Source: Candidatus Planktophila sp. (GTDB lineage: Bacteria > Actinomycetota > Actinomycetes > Nanopelagicales > Nanopelagicaceae). Taken from it: 64,000 nt of DNA. Shown here in pieces: positions 1 to 9,206 of the stretch (positions within the stretch are counted from its first letter, which is position 1; each line of letters starts with the position of its first letter). The position numbers and the translations under genes are program-made. The DNA lies in assembly GCA_030649935.1 (NCBI GenBank), contig JAUSFN010000017.1:62001-126000 (forward strand), read 5' to 3'. The notes under the pieces were generated by a model. That model was not told where the DNA came from, did not search any database, and was given only the letters and a program-made list of their open reading frames with translations.

Positions 1-41
1 GCCATAGCGAGAGAGTACTTGAAAATTTGTGGGAAGATTAG
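1..41 (+). CDS. Possible C-terminal end of an upstream gene
   Basis: The window opens inside an open frame on the plus strand. Read from base 3 it encodes a short acidic tail (HSERVLENLWED) and stops with TAG at 39-41, three bases before the next ATG. A second open frame from base 1 stops at 46-48, which would give an ATGA overlap with the next start. I cannot tell which frame is real or which protein it belongs to. Position just upstream of amino-sugar genes would suit a sugar kinase or regulator, but that is a guess. Confidence 0.25.
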   Translation, partial: HSERVLENLWED

Positions 42-44
42 TAT

Positions 45-1079
45 ATGAATCAATTCGGCACAATTATGGCCTCTGAAATCTCCGAAACCCCCAAGGTCTT
101 TAGGACACTACTTGAAAACAAGGATGCCTTTACTTCTATCAAGAATGTGTTGATCGAAGAGAAAATTCAATCCGTACTTATTTTAGCTCGTGGAACATCT
201 GATAACGCCGCTCACTATTTAAAGTATTTAATTGAAACACAAATAGGTCTTCCGGTTGGTCTTACTTCACCATCGTCGGTGACTGTTTACGGTTCAGTGC
301 TCAAATATTCACATACCTTGATCATTGCAATCAGCCAGAGTGGTCAATCTCCAGATCTTGTTAAGTTTGCAACAGCGGCACGTCAATCAAACGCCTATCT
401 GATTGCGATGACTAATGATGATAAATCACCGCTGGCAGCAATTGCCCACCATCATTTCTCATTGCTTGCTGGACCAGAATTGGCAGTGGCGGCAACTAAG
501 TCCTATAGCGCACAGTTATTAATTTCATACTTATTGGTGGCAGAATGGACAGGTAAAAAGATAAATGTCGAGCAGATCATTGGCGAGGCAACTCGAGTAG
601 CCCAAACCACTGGATTAGTAAGCGAGGCCGTAGAAGCCGCATCTCGCGACAAAGAGGTAGTAATTCTTGGTCGCGGCTTTGCTTATCCAAATGCCCGTGA
701 AGCCGCCTTGAAGATACAGGAAACCTGCAAGATTTCAGTGCAGGGATTATCAACCGCCGATTATCTGCATGGCCCAATCTCTGCGCTAACTTCCGATACT
801 CAAGTCTTTATTGTTGCTCCTTCACACTTGCCAGAACATTCAATATCTGAAGCCACGATAAAGATTCGCGCAATCAATCCCCGTATCTTCTGGATTGGAA
901 ATGGTGGGACACCAAAAGGAAGCGACATTGTGATACCAGGATCAAATTGTGACGATGAAATAACCTCAACAATTGTTGATGCGATCGTTTTGCAGCGATT
1001 TGCGTTGGAGTTTTCAGTAGCTGCTGGCTTCAACCCAGATGCGCCTCTGGGGTTGAGCAAAGTTACTCTCACAAATTAA
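45..1079 (+). CDS. SIS-domain glucosamine-6-phosphate deaminase-like protein
   Basis: The 344-residue protein consists of two SIS sugar-phosphate isomerase domains, like the C-terminal half of GlmS but without the glutaminase domain. Visible family signatures are ARGTSDNAAHY (near 48), ISQSGQSPDLV (near 96), ELAVAATKSYSAQ (near 145) and the second-domain stretch GRGFAYPNAREAALK (near 212). Proteins of this build (NagB-II/AgaS group) deaminate glucosamine-6-P to fructose-6-P and ammonia. Its pairing with convergent nagA supports that role, because no classical hexameric NagB is present here. A related sugar-phosphate isomerase role is possible. GGGAAG at 31-36 may act as ribosome site. The 3' end overlaps nagA by 11 bp. 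Confidence 0.8.
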   Translation: MNQFGTIMASEISETPKVFRTLLENKDAFTSIKNVLIEEKIQSVLILARGTSDNAAHYLKYLIETQIGLPVGLTSPSSVTVYGSVLKYSHTLIIAISQSGQSPDLVKFATAARQSNAYLIAMTNDDKSPLAAIAHHHFSLLAGPELAVAATKSYSAQLLISYLLVAEWTGKKINVEQIIGEATRVAQTTGLVSEAVEAASRDKEVVILGRGFAYPNAREAALKIQETCKISVQGLSTADYLHGPISALTSDTQVFIVAPSHLPEHSISEATIKIRAINPRIFWIGNGGTPKGSDIVIPGSNCDDEITSTIVDAIVLQRFALEFSVAAGFNPDAPLGLSKVTLTN

Positions 1080-2166
1080 TTAGTGAAACTTTTTTTTCAT
1101 TGGGTTGATACTCTAGTAAATCTGCGCGCATACCAACTCTTATTGCACCTCGGTCCGTTATCCCTAGTGCTTGTGCAGGATTGGTCGTTGCCATTCTTAC
1201 CGCGTGAACAAGTGAGATTCCGCATTCATTTATTGCATTAATAAAACTTTGCGAGACTGTAATAGTACTGCCAGCTAATTTCGAATTTGAAGCCAATCGG
1301 GCAACTCCATCGCGTACTTGTACCGGCAACTTTCCAATTACGTACTCGCCATCAGTTGATCCAGCTGCAGCCATAGCATCTGAGATAAGTATTACTTTGG
1401 ACCCTATGGTGTTAAGAATCTCTGATGCTGTTTCAAAAGGAACGTGGTGGCCATCAAGGATCAGTTCAACTAAAAGCCGCTCATCATTTAAGACAAAGTT
1501 TGCAATACTTTTTTCATCACGCTCTTTACTCATTGCATTTAAGAAGTGGGTGACGATGGTTGCACCACTATTGGTACCTGCAGCCGCATCTGAATAGTTG
1601 CCATCAGTGTGTCCAATTGCAACTTTGATGCCCTTCTTTACTAAGAATTTAATTGCTTCCGATGCACCATTTAGCTCAGGTGCAACTGTGATCATTTGAA
1701 TTGCACCTTTTCCGAGAGTTATCAACTCTTCAAGCTGATCTATTTTTGGTTCTAATAAGAGTGAAGGTTTATGTGCACCACAGCGTGCATGCGATAAATA
1801 AGGACCCTCAAGATGAATTCCAAGAATTTCACCTCGAACAAAAAAAGGAATAAGTCGCAGAATCTGATTTTTGAGATCCTCAATTGACTCAGTTACTAAA
1901 GAGGCCATAATGCCTGTGGTCCCAAAGGAGCGATGAGTTGCTATAACTTTTTCAATTTCACCTGTTGAATGGGCAGAAAAATAGCTTCCCCCTCCACCGT
2001 GAGCATGAATATCGATAAATCCAGGAATTAGTGTTCCTTCGATTACGGTGTCAGGTGCGACATGAAATCCCTGAGCAATATTAGAGATACGTCCCTGAGT
2101 TACCTCTACCCAAAGATCATCTGTCAGCTTGTTTCCTAGTACTCCGCTTCGGGCTTGAATGATCAT
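1069..2166 (-). CDS. nagA: N-acetylglucosamine-6-phosphate deacetylase
   Basis: This 365-residue amidohydrolase-fold enzyme removes acetate from GlcNAc-6-P, giving GlcN-6-P for the neighbouring SIS deaminase. Metal and substrate motifs are all visible: HAHGGGG (54-60), HLEGPYL with Glu120, GHTDG (His186), THFLNAM (His207), DGHH (240-241) and the catalytic Asp263 in SDAMAAAG, followed by LAGST. Length is close to the usual 370-380. It is divergent from the D-lactate dehydrogenase gene and appears leaderless: TAAACT at 2173-2178 ends six bases before ATG. It is the meeting point of imported GlcNAc and of MurQ product. Confidence 0.95.
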   Translation of the reverse strand: MIIQARSGVLGNKLTDDLWVEVTQGRISNIAQGFHVAPDTVIEGTLIPGFIDIHAHGGGGSYFSAHSTGEIEKVIATHRSFGTTGIMASLVTESIEDLKNQILRLIPFFVRGEILGIHLEGPYLSHARCGAHKPSLLLEPKIDQLEELITLGKGAIQMITVAPELNGASEAIKFLVKKGIKVAIGHTDGNYSDAAAGTNSGATIVTHFLNAMSKERDEKSIANFVLNDERLLVELILDGHHVPFETASEILNTIGSKVILISDAMAAAGSTDGEYVIGKLPVQVRDGVARLASNSKLAGSTITVSQSFINAINECGISLVHAVRMATTNPAQALGITDRGAIRVGMRADLLEYQPNEKKVSLINL

Positions 2167-2172
2167 ATGGAG

Positions 2173-2213
2173 AGTTTATTGCTTTAATTCACTTCACATG
2201 AAAGTAATAGGAT
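2173..2213. promoter_or_regulatory. Divergent leaderless promoters of nagA and the D-lactate dehydrogenase
   Basis: Only 53 bp separate the two start codons. On the minus strand TAAACT (2173-2178) lies 6 bases before the nagA ATG. On the plus strand TAGGAT (2208-2213) lies 6 bases before the ATG at 2220. That spacing puts the transcription start on the A of each ATG. Between them is TTCA-CA-TGAA (around 2195), a short palindrome that could bind a regulator. No Shine-Dalgarno is present for either gene. Confidence 0.6.
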
Positions 2214-2219
2214 TGATGA

Positions 2220-3566
2220 ATGAGCTTTGTTCCAGAACTTGAAGAGATTCTTGGAACCTCATTGATTACCGATCCAGATATTACTGCATCATATTCAAAA
2301 GACCAGGCGCCTTTTGCGCCGTTCACTCCGGCAGCCGCAGTTCTACTGGCTCGCAGCAGTGAAGAAATATCAAAAGCATTGGTATTTTGTTCTGAGCGCA
2401 AAATCCCAGTTGTTACACGTGGAGCTGGGAGCGGTCTTTCAGGCGGCGCGAATGCAGATTCTCAATCTCTGATTGTCTCGTTAGAAAAAATGAATCAGAT
2501 TCTTGAAATTGACCCGGCTAATCAATTAGCTCGGGTGCAAGCAGGTGTTATTAATCTGGATCTCGACATCGCGGTAAAAGAGTTTGGGATGGCTTATCTT
2601 CCGGATCCAGCTAGTCGCGATTGGTCGACTCTAGGTGGAAATGTTGCAACGAATGCAGGTGGGATGTGTTGTGTCAAGTATGGAGTTACATCTCACCATG
2701 TACGTGCACTAACAGTTGTTCTGTCGTCTGGTGAAATTATTGAGGTTGGGAAATCGACCAAGAAGTTTGTAACAACTTTAGATTTGATGCACCTGTTTAT
2801 TGGTTCAGAAGGCACACTTGGTATCATTACAGAAATCACTTTGAACCTAGTCCCCCGCCCAAATTCTCCTGCAACTTTAATTGCAACCTTTCCAAATATC
2901 GTTCTTGCTGCTGCTGCATCTACTGAGCTCTTAAAGTATCGTCCTTCAATGCTTGAAATCCTTGATCAAACTACTTTAAACGCTGTCGAACAATGGCACC
3001 CTCTCGGTCTTGAGGTAGCAGGTTCAATCTTGCTGATGCAACTCGATGAAAATTTTGAACTTGGTGATGCGGCGATAACAACCTGCGAATCCCTCGGAAT
3101 GATTGATGGAATGTTCTCGACCGAGGCTAGTGATACTGCAGATTTAATTCGAGTGCGCAAACTGGCTTACCCTGCTCTTGAACGTTTAGGTGCGACCCTT
3201 TTAGATGATGTCGCCGTTCCGGTAGCTAAGATTGCTGAATTCGTAGAGCGAGTTGAAGCACTTGCGGTAAAACATGATCTAATAATTGGAATCTTTGGCC
3301 ACGCCGGTGATGGAAATATGCACCCTACGATTGTCCATGACCATGGCGATATTGAGGGTGAAAAGCGGGCTAAATTAGCGTTTTCTGAGATTGTAAGAAT
3401 CGCTCAATCTCTCGGTGGGACCGCAAGCGGCGAGCATGGTATTGGAATAATTAAACGAAATCTAGTTTCAGGTGAAACATCGCAAACGATTATCGATATC
3501 CAAAGGGGAGTTAAAAAATTACTTGACCCCTCTGGAATATTAAATCCGGGTAAAAAGCTTCCTTAA
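2220..3566 (+). CDS. FAD-linked D-lactate dehydrogenase / GlcD-type oxidase
   Basis: The 448-residue flavoprotein has an N-terminal FAD-binding PCMH-type domain (TRGAGSGLSGGAN near 64; PDPASRDWSTLGGNVATNAGG near 127) and a C-terminal FAD oxidase domain ending with GTASGEHGIGIIKR and LDPSGILNPGK, as in GlcD and bacterial D-lactate dehydrogenases. In this place the natural substrate is D-lactate, the side product of MurNAc-6-P ether cleavage by MurQ, oxidised to pyruvate; glycolate is the alternative. There are no GlcE or GlcF partners nearby, which favours D-lactate. The start is fixed by a TAGGAT -10 element six bases upstream. It overlaps the convergent serine hydrolase gene by 4 bp. Confidence 0.85.
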   Translation: MSFVPELEEILGTSLITDPDITASYSKDQAPFAPFTPAAAVLLARSSEEISKALVFCSERKIPVVTRGAGSGLSGGANADSQSLIVSLEKMNQILEIDPANQLARVQAGVINLDLDIAVKEFGMAYLPDPASRDWSTLGGNVATNAGGMCCVKYGVTSHHVRALTVVLSSGEIIEVGKSTKKFVTTLDLMHLFIGSEGTLGIITEITLNLVPRPNSPATLIATFPNIVLAAAASTELLKYRPSMLEILDQTTLNAVEQWHPLGLEVAGSILLMQLDENFELGDAAITTCESLGMIDGMFSTEASDTADLIRVRKLAYPALERLGATLLDDVAVPVAKIAEFVERVEALAVKHDLIIGIFGHAGDGNMHPTIVHDHGDIEGEKRAKLAFSEIVRIAQSLGGTASGEHGIGIIKRNLVSGETSQTIIDIQRGVKKLLDPSGILNPGKKLP

Positions 3567-4594
3567 TGAAGTTTGGCGTGAAATTCTTTTATGTATGGCA
3601 TTAGTAGCGCCTGAGTTGGGATAATCTCCAAATCAGTGTGAAGTCGATTAGTAAGCATTGTCATTGCACTTTGATGTGCTGGTGAGACCAAAAGTGCAAC
3701 CCCCGTAAATCCAGTATGACCATAAAAACGTGCGGCACACGCTCCGTAGGTGTCAGTCCAACTCATAAAGCCAAGGTGAAAATCGGTATCTACCCCATCT
3801 GCGGTGAAATACTCAAAGTGTTGAGAGTTTAGAAGCGAATCACAATAAACCAGTAGATCCTCGGCGTTAGAGAAAAGACCGGCGTGAGATGAGGCACCTG
3901 CAAATAAGTGAAAAGCGTTTCCATCATTTACTTCACCTGAGAGAATGTGTGTACGCCACCTATCAAAATCCTGAGAATTTTCAATAACAGGATATGGGAC
4001 TTTGCTCTCAACCATCGTCTTTTCGAATCGATCGCCGCGCGATGTGGCTGCAACATTATCCATATCCTTAGCTGTTGCGAACTGCATGGAGCTCAATGGC
4101 AACTTACCAAGCACCAACTCGTCAATGCTTTCGATTAAGTTTTTCTCGGTAACTGTTGTTATGACTTTACCAAGTGTGATAAAACCTAAATCTGAATAGT
4201 GCCGTGCTTGATTGATACCATATCGAATTGGCGTTGTTGCAATTAACCTATGAACAGAATCAGGCTCACTTGCCAATATATACAACGGTTGCCATTCCAA
4301 TAAACCAGCGCGGTGCTGGAGAAGATGGCGCAAGGTTATTGCCTGTTTTTCACTTGTTTTCCAAGTTGGCAGATATTTTGAAACTAAGTCATCAACACCT
4401 AACAAACCTTCTTCAACTAAGGCCATTACCGAGGAGGTCGTAGCAATAATCTTGGTTAGAGAGGCTAAATCAAAGTTAGTGCTCTGGTTCATCTCTAGAG
4501 GGCGGTTTAGATCCAATGAACTTCTATATCCATTTGCTGAAATCTCATGTACTCCCGAGATTGATGTGCCAATAACCACTCCTGACGCGCTCAT
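3563..4594 (-). CDS. Beta-lactamase-family serine hydrolase (class C / S12 fold)
   Basis: This 343-residue protein has the S-x-x-K nucleophile motif in ASLTKI (near 45), a Tyr motif as YSD (near 147, where the family usually has YxN) and a third-strand H-T-G in YGHTGFTG (near 293). There is no signal peptide, so it should act in the cytoplasm, unlike penicillin-binding proteins. It starts within an ATGA overlap with the dipeptide epimerase gene, so the two are translated together. The plausible substrate is an imported muropeptide or D-amino-acid peptide. Hydrolases of this family also lie beside murQ-type genes in Bacillus. Esterase or D-aminopeptidase activity cannot be separated by sequence. 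Confidence 0.8.
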   Translation of the reverse strand: MSASGVVIGTSISGVHEISANGYRSSLDLNRPLEMNQSTNFDLASLTKIIATTSSVMALVEEGLLGVDDLVSKYLPTWKTSEKQAITLRHLLQHRAGLLEWQPLYILASEPDSVHRLIATTPIRYGINQARHYSDLGFITLGKVITTVTEKNLIESIDELVLGKLPLSSMQFATAKDMDNVAATSRGDRFEKTMVESKVPYPVIENSQDFDRWRTHILSGEVNDGNAFHLFAGASSHAGLFSNAEDLLVYCDSLLNSQHFEYFTADGVDTDFHLGFMSWTDTYGACAARFYGHTGFTGVALLVSPAHQSAMTMLTNRLHTDLEIIPTQALLMPYIKEFHAKLH

Positions 4595-5616
4595 ATCGCC
4601 ACCATGCCCTTTGCATAGCGCAAGCGGGTATTACTCGCCCACCATGCCGCATCTAAGTCATGACAATAATCTGGCCGATGTGCCCCAGCGATTAGAATTG
4701 CCGCTAAAATTCCTTTGTCACCCTCCATCATGGTTCCAATAGAGAATGCAACTCCTAATTCCTTAGCTCTAGCAATAATCTCTAATGCGGGAGTAATTCC
4801 GCCACTCTTTAGTGTTTTTATGTTAATTAGGTCTACGGAATTAAGTCCATGTAACAGTTCCAAATCTGCAATTGTGTATAACGCCTCATCGGCCATAATC
4901 TTTGTACCGGACATTTTTCGAATTTGAGCTAACCCTTTTTTATTCATAGCTGCAATAGGCTGTTCCAAATACTCTATCCCTAACCCAAGTCTTTCGGTTT
5001 CTTCTGAAAAAGTAATACTCTCATCAACGCTCCAAGCTTGGTTAGGATCGATGCGAATCCCAGCCTCTGCTCCAGCAATTTCTCGGATAAGTTGAACCTT
5101 ATTAACTCTTGTCTTCATATCTTCACTACCAAGTTTTACTTTAAATATAGAAAACTCAGTGCGCGCAGCCAGCAGGGTAGGAATTTCTGAAATCTCTGTT
5201 AGCGGAATGGTCACATCACTTTTAACCTGTGTTGCAAGACAACCCAATACCTCTTTCAGACTCTTTCCGCTCACAACCGCCTGAAGTTCATATAGAGCAA
5301 AGTCAGCGGCGGCTTTAGCGCTATTTGTTGTGCGAATCTGTGCGATATGTGCGCGGTAGAAGCTAGCGGCGTCTTCAAACTCCTTACCTATCAGAGCTTT
5401 CGACAACCTTAGATCGAAATCAGATTGAATTGCAGCAGATGTATCGCCAGTAATGGCTGGCGTTTCAACGCTCTCTCCAAAGACTTCGATCCCATCATCG
5501 GTTTTTATGTGAAACTCAATTACTGAGAGTTCATTTATGCTTCGAAGTGAGGTTGAAAAACTAGTCCGTAACGGTTCCCTTCTTACTCTGTAAGTGGTTT
5601 CTACTATTTTCGTCAT
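4591..5616 (-). CDS. L-Ala-D/L-Glu (dipeptide) epimerase, enolase superfamily
   Basis: The 341-residue protein has the enolase-superfamily catalytic set: FKVKLG (the KxK acid/base lysine), RIDPNQAW, LEQPI and MADEALY supplying the three metal ligands, and the opposing lysine in NIKTLKSGG. A C-terminal DxD (HDLDAAW) fits the dipeptide epimerases, where it binds the substrate amino group. The enzyme converts L-Ala-D-Glu from murein peptides to L-Ala-L-Glu, which ordinary peptidases can cut. It is translationally coupled to the serine hydrolase. Only 12 bp separate its ATG from the divergent GNAT start; ATAAGG about eight bases upstream may be its ribosome site. Confidence 0.88.
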   Translation of the reverse strand: MTKIVETTYRVRREPLRTSFSTSLRSINELSVIEFHIKTDDGIEVFGESVETPAITGDTSAAIQSDFDLRLSKALIGKEFEDAASFYRAHIAQIRTTNSAKAAADFALYELQAVVSGKSLKEVLGCLATQVKSDVTIPLTEISEIPTLLAARTEFSIFKVKLGSEDMKTRVNKVQLIREIAGAEAGIRIDPNQAWSVDESITFSEETERLGLGIEYLEQPIAAMNKKGLAQIRKMSGTKIMADEALYTIADLELLHGLNSVDLINIKTLKSGGITPALEIIARAKELGVAFSIGTMMEGDKGILAAILIAGAHRPDYCHDLDAAWWASNTRLRYAKGMVAI

Positions 5617-5621
5617 AGAAT
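5616..5621 (+). promoter_or_regulatory. Leaderless -10 element of GNAT gene
   Basis: TAGAAT ends seven bases before the ATG at 5629 and overlaps the start codon of the divergent epimerase gene. The ten bases TAGAATTAGC recur at the M3 peptidase promoter at 43012. Confidence 0.55.
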
Positions 5622-5628
5622 TAGCCTT

Positions 5629-6135
5629 ATGGAGACCCTGGTTCGTCCGGCAACTGAGACCGATCTCGACTCACTCGTAGACATCTTTCGAGCATGTTGG
5701 TTGACTTCATATAAAGATATTCTCACACAAGAAGTCCGAGATGACATGACGTCCGAGAAAGCACGCAAGATGTGGGCTCCATCGCTGGTGCCACATCCTG
5801 ACCGAATCACTTTTGTTATTGAGGAAAGTGGCATACCCGTTGGAATGGCACGGGTTGGTCGCGATACATCCAATAGTGTGCGCGGCCATCTCTTTTCACT
5901 ATATGTACACCCCGATAATGCCGGTAGAGGCTTAGGTAAAAATCTATTAAAAAATGCGCTGGCATATTTGCGTGATAGTGGGTTTGATGAAATCTCGCTT
6001 TGGGTTTTCAAAAACAATTTATCGACCCGAAAACTATATACCTCGCTTGGTTTTCTGGAAACTGGGCTGGAACGCATTGATGACCGTTGGATGAACACGG
6101 AAATCGAAATGCTTGCATCTTCTAAATTATTTTAA
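5629..6135 (+). CDS. GNAT-family N-acetyltransferase
   Basis: The 168-residue single-domain GNAT protein begins directly with the first strand (LVRPATETDLDSL), and has the acetyl-CoA loop in HPDNAGRGLGKNLL (near 104-118) and a C-terminal NLSTRKLYTSLGF segment. The family moves acetyl from acetyl-CoA to an amine; the substrate cannot be read from sequence. It lies inside the cell-wall salvage island, so an amino sugar, amino acid or peptide is possible. The start is supported by a TAGAAT hexamer seven bases upstream and by the lack of any Shine-Dalgarno. Its 3' end overlaps anmK by 14 bp on the other strand. Confidence 0.85.
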   Translation: METLVRPATETDLDSLVDIFRACWLTSYKDILTQEVRDDMTSEKARKMWAPSLVPHPDRITFVIEESGIPVGMARVGRDTSNSVRGHLFSLYVHPDNAGRGLGKNLLKNALAYLRDSGFDEISLWVFKNNLSTRKLYTSLGFLETGLERIDDRWMNTEIEMLASSKLF

Positions 6136-7288
6136 CTCGGACCGGTTTTATTAAGTTACGTTTTGGGATCGAAAATCCATTTTTACCTGGAGTAAGTGAT
6201 CCTAAAATTCTCTCTCCCCGAGCACCTGTACAACTTGGGACTTGACCTGCATGACCGTTCATCGATAGAAAACCAATGAGCGCAAAAGTTAAACCCTCTT
6301 TAGCGCGCGGATCAATTCCTAACGCATCCATTGAGAGTACTTCACAATTGCTCAATCGTTGGCTCAACCTGTTCATCAAAACTGGGTTTGCAGAACCCCC
6401 ACCAGCTATATAAAGCTTTGCGAGTTTGAATCTCTCTACTTCTCGAGAAACAGTCTCCACAGTTAATTCAAGTAAAGTTGCAATTAAGTTTGGAAGATTC
6501 CATGTCTCAACTTCACCCGCATTAGCAACAATGTAAGGAAGATGAAAGAGCTCTTTCCCGGTAGATTTAGGAGCTGGCAATGCGTAATAAGGCTCGTTAA
6601 GAAATTTTGATAAGAGCTCAGTATCGACAACCCCATGTGCAGCAAGTTCTCCATCTTTATCAAAGGATTTTTCGCCATTAGTGAAAGCGAAAATCGCGGC
6701 ATCCATCAAGCCATTGGCGGGGCCGATGTCATAAGCGATTGAATTCAATTCATTTCCAGCAACGGTAATATTTGAAATTCCACCTAAATTAAGCGCCCCT
6801 TCGGCATGATCACTGGCATTGAAGAGCAAATGATCGAGAATACTTACCAAGGGGGCTCCATGACCACCTGCTGCAACATCTCGCGAGCGAATATTAGATA
6901 GAACTGAAACTCCAGTGTTTTCTGCTATCCATGCGGGCTCACCTAACTGCAGAGTACCTCTTGCTACGTGGGCTGCATCAATCCAATGAAACAATGTTTG
7001 ACCATGTGAAACTATAAGGTCTGGCTGAAAATCAAAACGTTTCATTACTTTTTCAGCAGCACTCGAAAACTCCTGTCCAATTTGTGCATCTAATACGCAG
7101 ACTCGCTCCATTGTTATTTCTCGTGGAGGCATCGAGTCTGCAATTAATTGGTGGAGCTTGCTCGTATATGCGACGCTTTCAAAGCCGACTTGTTTGATTT
7201 CAATCGTGTCCCCTACCTGCTCAAATTCACAGCAAGCGATATCCATTCCATCAAAAGAGGTACCTGAAATCATTCCCATGATCTTCAT
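6122..7288 (-). CDS. anmK: Anhydro-N-acetylmuramic acid kinase
   Basis: AnmK opens the anhydro ring of 1,6-anhydro-MurNAc and phosphorylates it, giving MurNAc-6-P for MurQ. The protein (388 residues from the start chosen here) begins with the nucleotide-binding motif MGMISGTSFDGMD and has HGQTLFHW, LGGISN, YDIGPANGLMDA and YIAGGGSANP, all typical. An in-frame upstream ATG at 7306 exists, but the ATG at 7288 has GGAGG seven bases before it and forms an ATGA overlap with the ABC ATPase gene, the pattern of this whole operon. Finding anmK means the substrate is an anhydro-sugar, the product of lytic transglycosylases acting on Gram-negative-type turnover fragments. Confidence 0.95.
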   Translation of the reverse strand: MKIMGMISGTSFDGMDIACCEFEQVGDTIEIKQVGFESVAYTSKLHQLIADSMPPREITMERVCVLDAQIGQEFSSAAEKVMKRFDFQPDLIVSHGQTLFHWIDAAHVARGTLQLGEPAWIAENTGVSVLSNIRSRDVAAGGHGAPLVSILDHLLFNASDHAEGALNLGGISNITVAGNELNSIAYDIGPANGLMDAAIFAFTNGEKSFDKDGELAAHGVVDTELLSKFLNEPYYALPAPKSTGKELFHLPYIVANAGEVETWNLPNLIATLLELTVETVSREVERFKLAKLYIAGGGSANPVLMNRLSQRLSNCEVLSMDALGIDPRAKEGLTFALIGFLSMNGHAGQVPSCTGARGERILGSLTPGKNGFSIPKRNLIKPVRVKII

Positions 7289-8238
7289 ATCTTTGCCTCC
7301 ATGCATGCGACTCGGTGTTGTGGGGTTATTTCAAAAAGCGTTTGGGGGGTTGAAGCGCATGCCGGTGTGGCTTTTACGCACCTCAAGTGGAAAGCACATC
7401 CAGTAGGCAAGTTGACTGGGTCAGGTACCTCACCTTGAAGTGTTTTTGCAAGTGACTCCGGATTTCCAATAATCGTGTGATCTGGCATGGCACGAATAAG
7501 TGCCTGTGTGTACGGATGTTTAGGATTATTAATAACTTGTTCCCAATTCCCGAACTCCACAATTTTACCTAGATACATTACGGCCACTAAGTCGCTAATA
7601 TAACGAATCATTGCAAGATCATGGCTGATGAAAATATATGTGAGTCCCAATTTCTCTCGAAGGTCAATTAGTAGATTCATTACCTCGGCACGCACCGAAA
7701 CATCTAAAGCCGAAACTGGTTCATCTAGAACGAGTAGGTTTGGTTCGGCAGCTAAAGCCCGAGCTATGCTCACCCGTTGGCGCTGGCCGCCTGATAGTTG
7801 GTGTGGATAGCGATTTTTCAAATCATCAGCTAACCCAACAAGAGTAAGAAGTTCAGAGGTTCGGGTCTGAATTAAATTTTTGGCGACTAACTTATGCACA
7901 GAGACAATTTCAGTAATAGCATCGCCGATTCTCTGTCGTGGATTAAGTGAAGAGTAAGGATCTTGAAATACAAGTTGAACCACGGACTTTTTAGTCGAAA
8001 AGCTGCCTTTGTTTACGTCGTGAACTGATGATCCATTCCACGTGATACTTCCTTTGTTTGGTGCTTCTAAACCTGTAACTAAACGAGCAAGGGTTGATTT
8101 TCCGCAGCCACTTTCGCCAACAATGCCTAGAGTTTTGCCGGTAGGCAGAGATATATCTATGCCATTTAGAGCATGAATAACCGTTTGGGTTGAAACAATT
8201 TTGTAAATCTTCTCAACATTTTCAATCACAAGGCTCAT
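7285..8238 (-). CDS. Oligopeptide ABC transporter ATP-binding protein (OppF/DppF type)
   Basis: This 317-residue ATPase has Walker A GESGCGKST, the signature LSGGQRQR and Walker B LLVLDEPVSALD, followed by the oligopeptide-transporter C-terminal region HPYTQALI and a cysteine pair (GCAFHLRC...TPAC). It is one of the two ATPases of the peptide/nickel-class importer encoded by the five adjacent genes. Both ends form ATGA overlaps, with OppD-type upstream and anmK downstream. Linkage to anmK, murQ and the epimerase suggests the importer carries muropeptides or murein peptides. Confidence 0.92.
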   Translation of the reverse strand: MSLVIENVEKIYKIVSTQTVIHALNGIDISLPTGKTLGIVGESGCGKSTLARLVTGLEAPNKGSITWNGSSVHDVNKGSFSTKKSVVQLVFQDPYSSLNPRQRIGDAITEIVSVHKLVAKNLIQTRTSELLTLVGLADDLKNRYPHQLSGGQRQRVSIARALAAEPNLLVLDEPVSALDVSVRAEVMNLLIDLREKLGLTYIFISHDLAMIRYISDLVAVMYLGKIVEFGNWEQVINNPKHPYTQALIRAMPDHTIIGNPESLAKTLQGEVPDPVNLPTGCAFHLRCVKATPACASTPQTLFEITPQHRVACMEAKI

Positions 8239-9206
8239 GAATAGCTCCCTATTGGGAAAAAGCAGGCAACTGAACTCTCGCCAGTGCTAATTGAAGGTGG
8301 AATTTCATTATGACAACGGCTCTGAGCTCGAGAGCAACGAGCGGCAAAACCGCAGGAATTACCCACTAGCCAAGGCTTTTCAGGCACGCCAGAGATAGAA
8401 GTTAATCGTTCACGGTTAGTACCCGTTGATGTAGGAAGAGACGAGAGAAGTCCTGCGGTGTACGGGTGTTTCGGCATTCTAAATATCTCTTCAACACTAC
8501 CTGATTCAACTATGCGACCCGCATACATCACGTTGAGCCGATTTACGAGATTTGCGACCACACCTAAATCATGTGTTATCCAAAGCATTGACATGTTTCG
8601 CTTTTTCCTAGCATCAGAGACCAAAGCAAGTATCTGTTGCTGAATAGTTACATCTAGGGCAGTTGTTGGCTCATCTGCAATTAAGAGTTTCGGTGAAAGA
8701 AGTAGGGCCATTGCGATCATGATTCTTTGGCGCATTCCCCCTGAAAACTCATGCGCGTAACTAACCATTGCACGATTTACATCTGGAATTCCAACTTCAG
8801 ACAACAAATCGCGCACCTGATTTTCAGAGTTTGCTTTGATTCCGTCATGAGAGGCAATAACTTCCAGAAGTTGCTTTCCTAATTTCATAACTGGATTTAA
8901 TGCGGTCATTGGATCCTGGTAAATCATTGCGATTTCATTTCCGCGTATGTGTCGTAAATCTTCAGAGTTGAGTTTCAGAAGGTCATTCCCATTAAACAAA
9001 ATTTCGCCGTTAGTAACTCCCACACCTCGAGGAAGTAAACCTAAAATGGATAATGCCGAGAGAGTTTTTCCAGATCCACTCTCACCAACAACGCCAACGG
9101 CTTCACCGGAATTTATATGAAATGAAACATCATGAACCAAGGTACGCGGATCTTGAATTGTGGCGATTCCTAAATCAACGACCGAAAGTAGGGGCTCATT
9201 GCTCAT
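8235..9206 (-). CDS. Oligopeptide ABC transporter ATP-binding protein (OppD/DppD type)
   Basis: The 323-residue ATPase has Walker A GESGSGKTLS, signature FSGGMRQRIMIA and Walker B LLIADEPTTALD, then the HPYTAGLLSSLP motif and a cysteine-rich end (CGFAARC...C) seen in OppD/DppD proteins, where it can bind an iron-sulfur cluster. It pairs with the following OppF-type ATPase to drive the two permeases. Coupled by ATGA overlaps on both sides, it is expected to be made in fixed ratio with its partners. Confidence 0.92.
   Translation of the reverse strand: MSNEPLLSVVDLGIATIQDPRTLVHDVSFHINSGEAVGVVGESGSGKTLSALSILGLLPRGVGVTNGEILFNGNDLLKLNSEDLRHIRGNEIAMIYQDPMTALNPVMKLGKQLLEVIASHDGIKANSENQVRDLLSEVGIPDVNRAMVSYAHEFSGGMRQRIMIAMALLLSPKLLIADEPTTALDVTIQQQILALVSDARKKRNMSMLWITHDLGVVANLVNRLNVMYAGRIVESGSVEEIFRMPKHPYTAGLLSSLPTSTGTNRERLTSISGVPEKPWLVGNSCGFAARCSRAQSRCHNEIPPSISTGESSVACFFPIGSYS

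Noticed and set aside
5613-6098. A 161-codon open frame opposite the first GNAT gene
   Set aside because: No motif, Ser/Arg-rich, and it covers nearly exactly the GNAT gene with its clear acetyl-CoA site.
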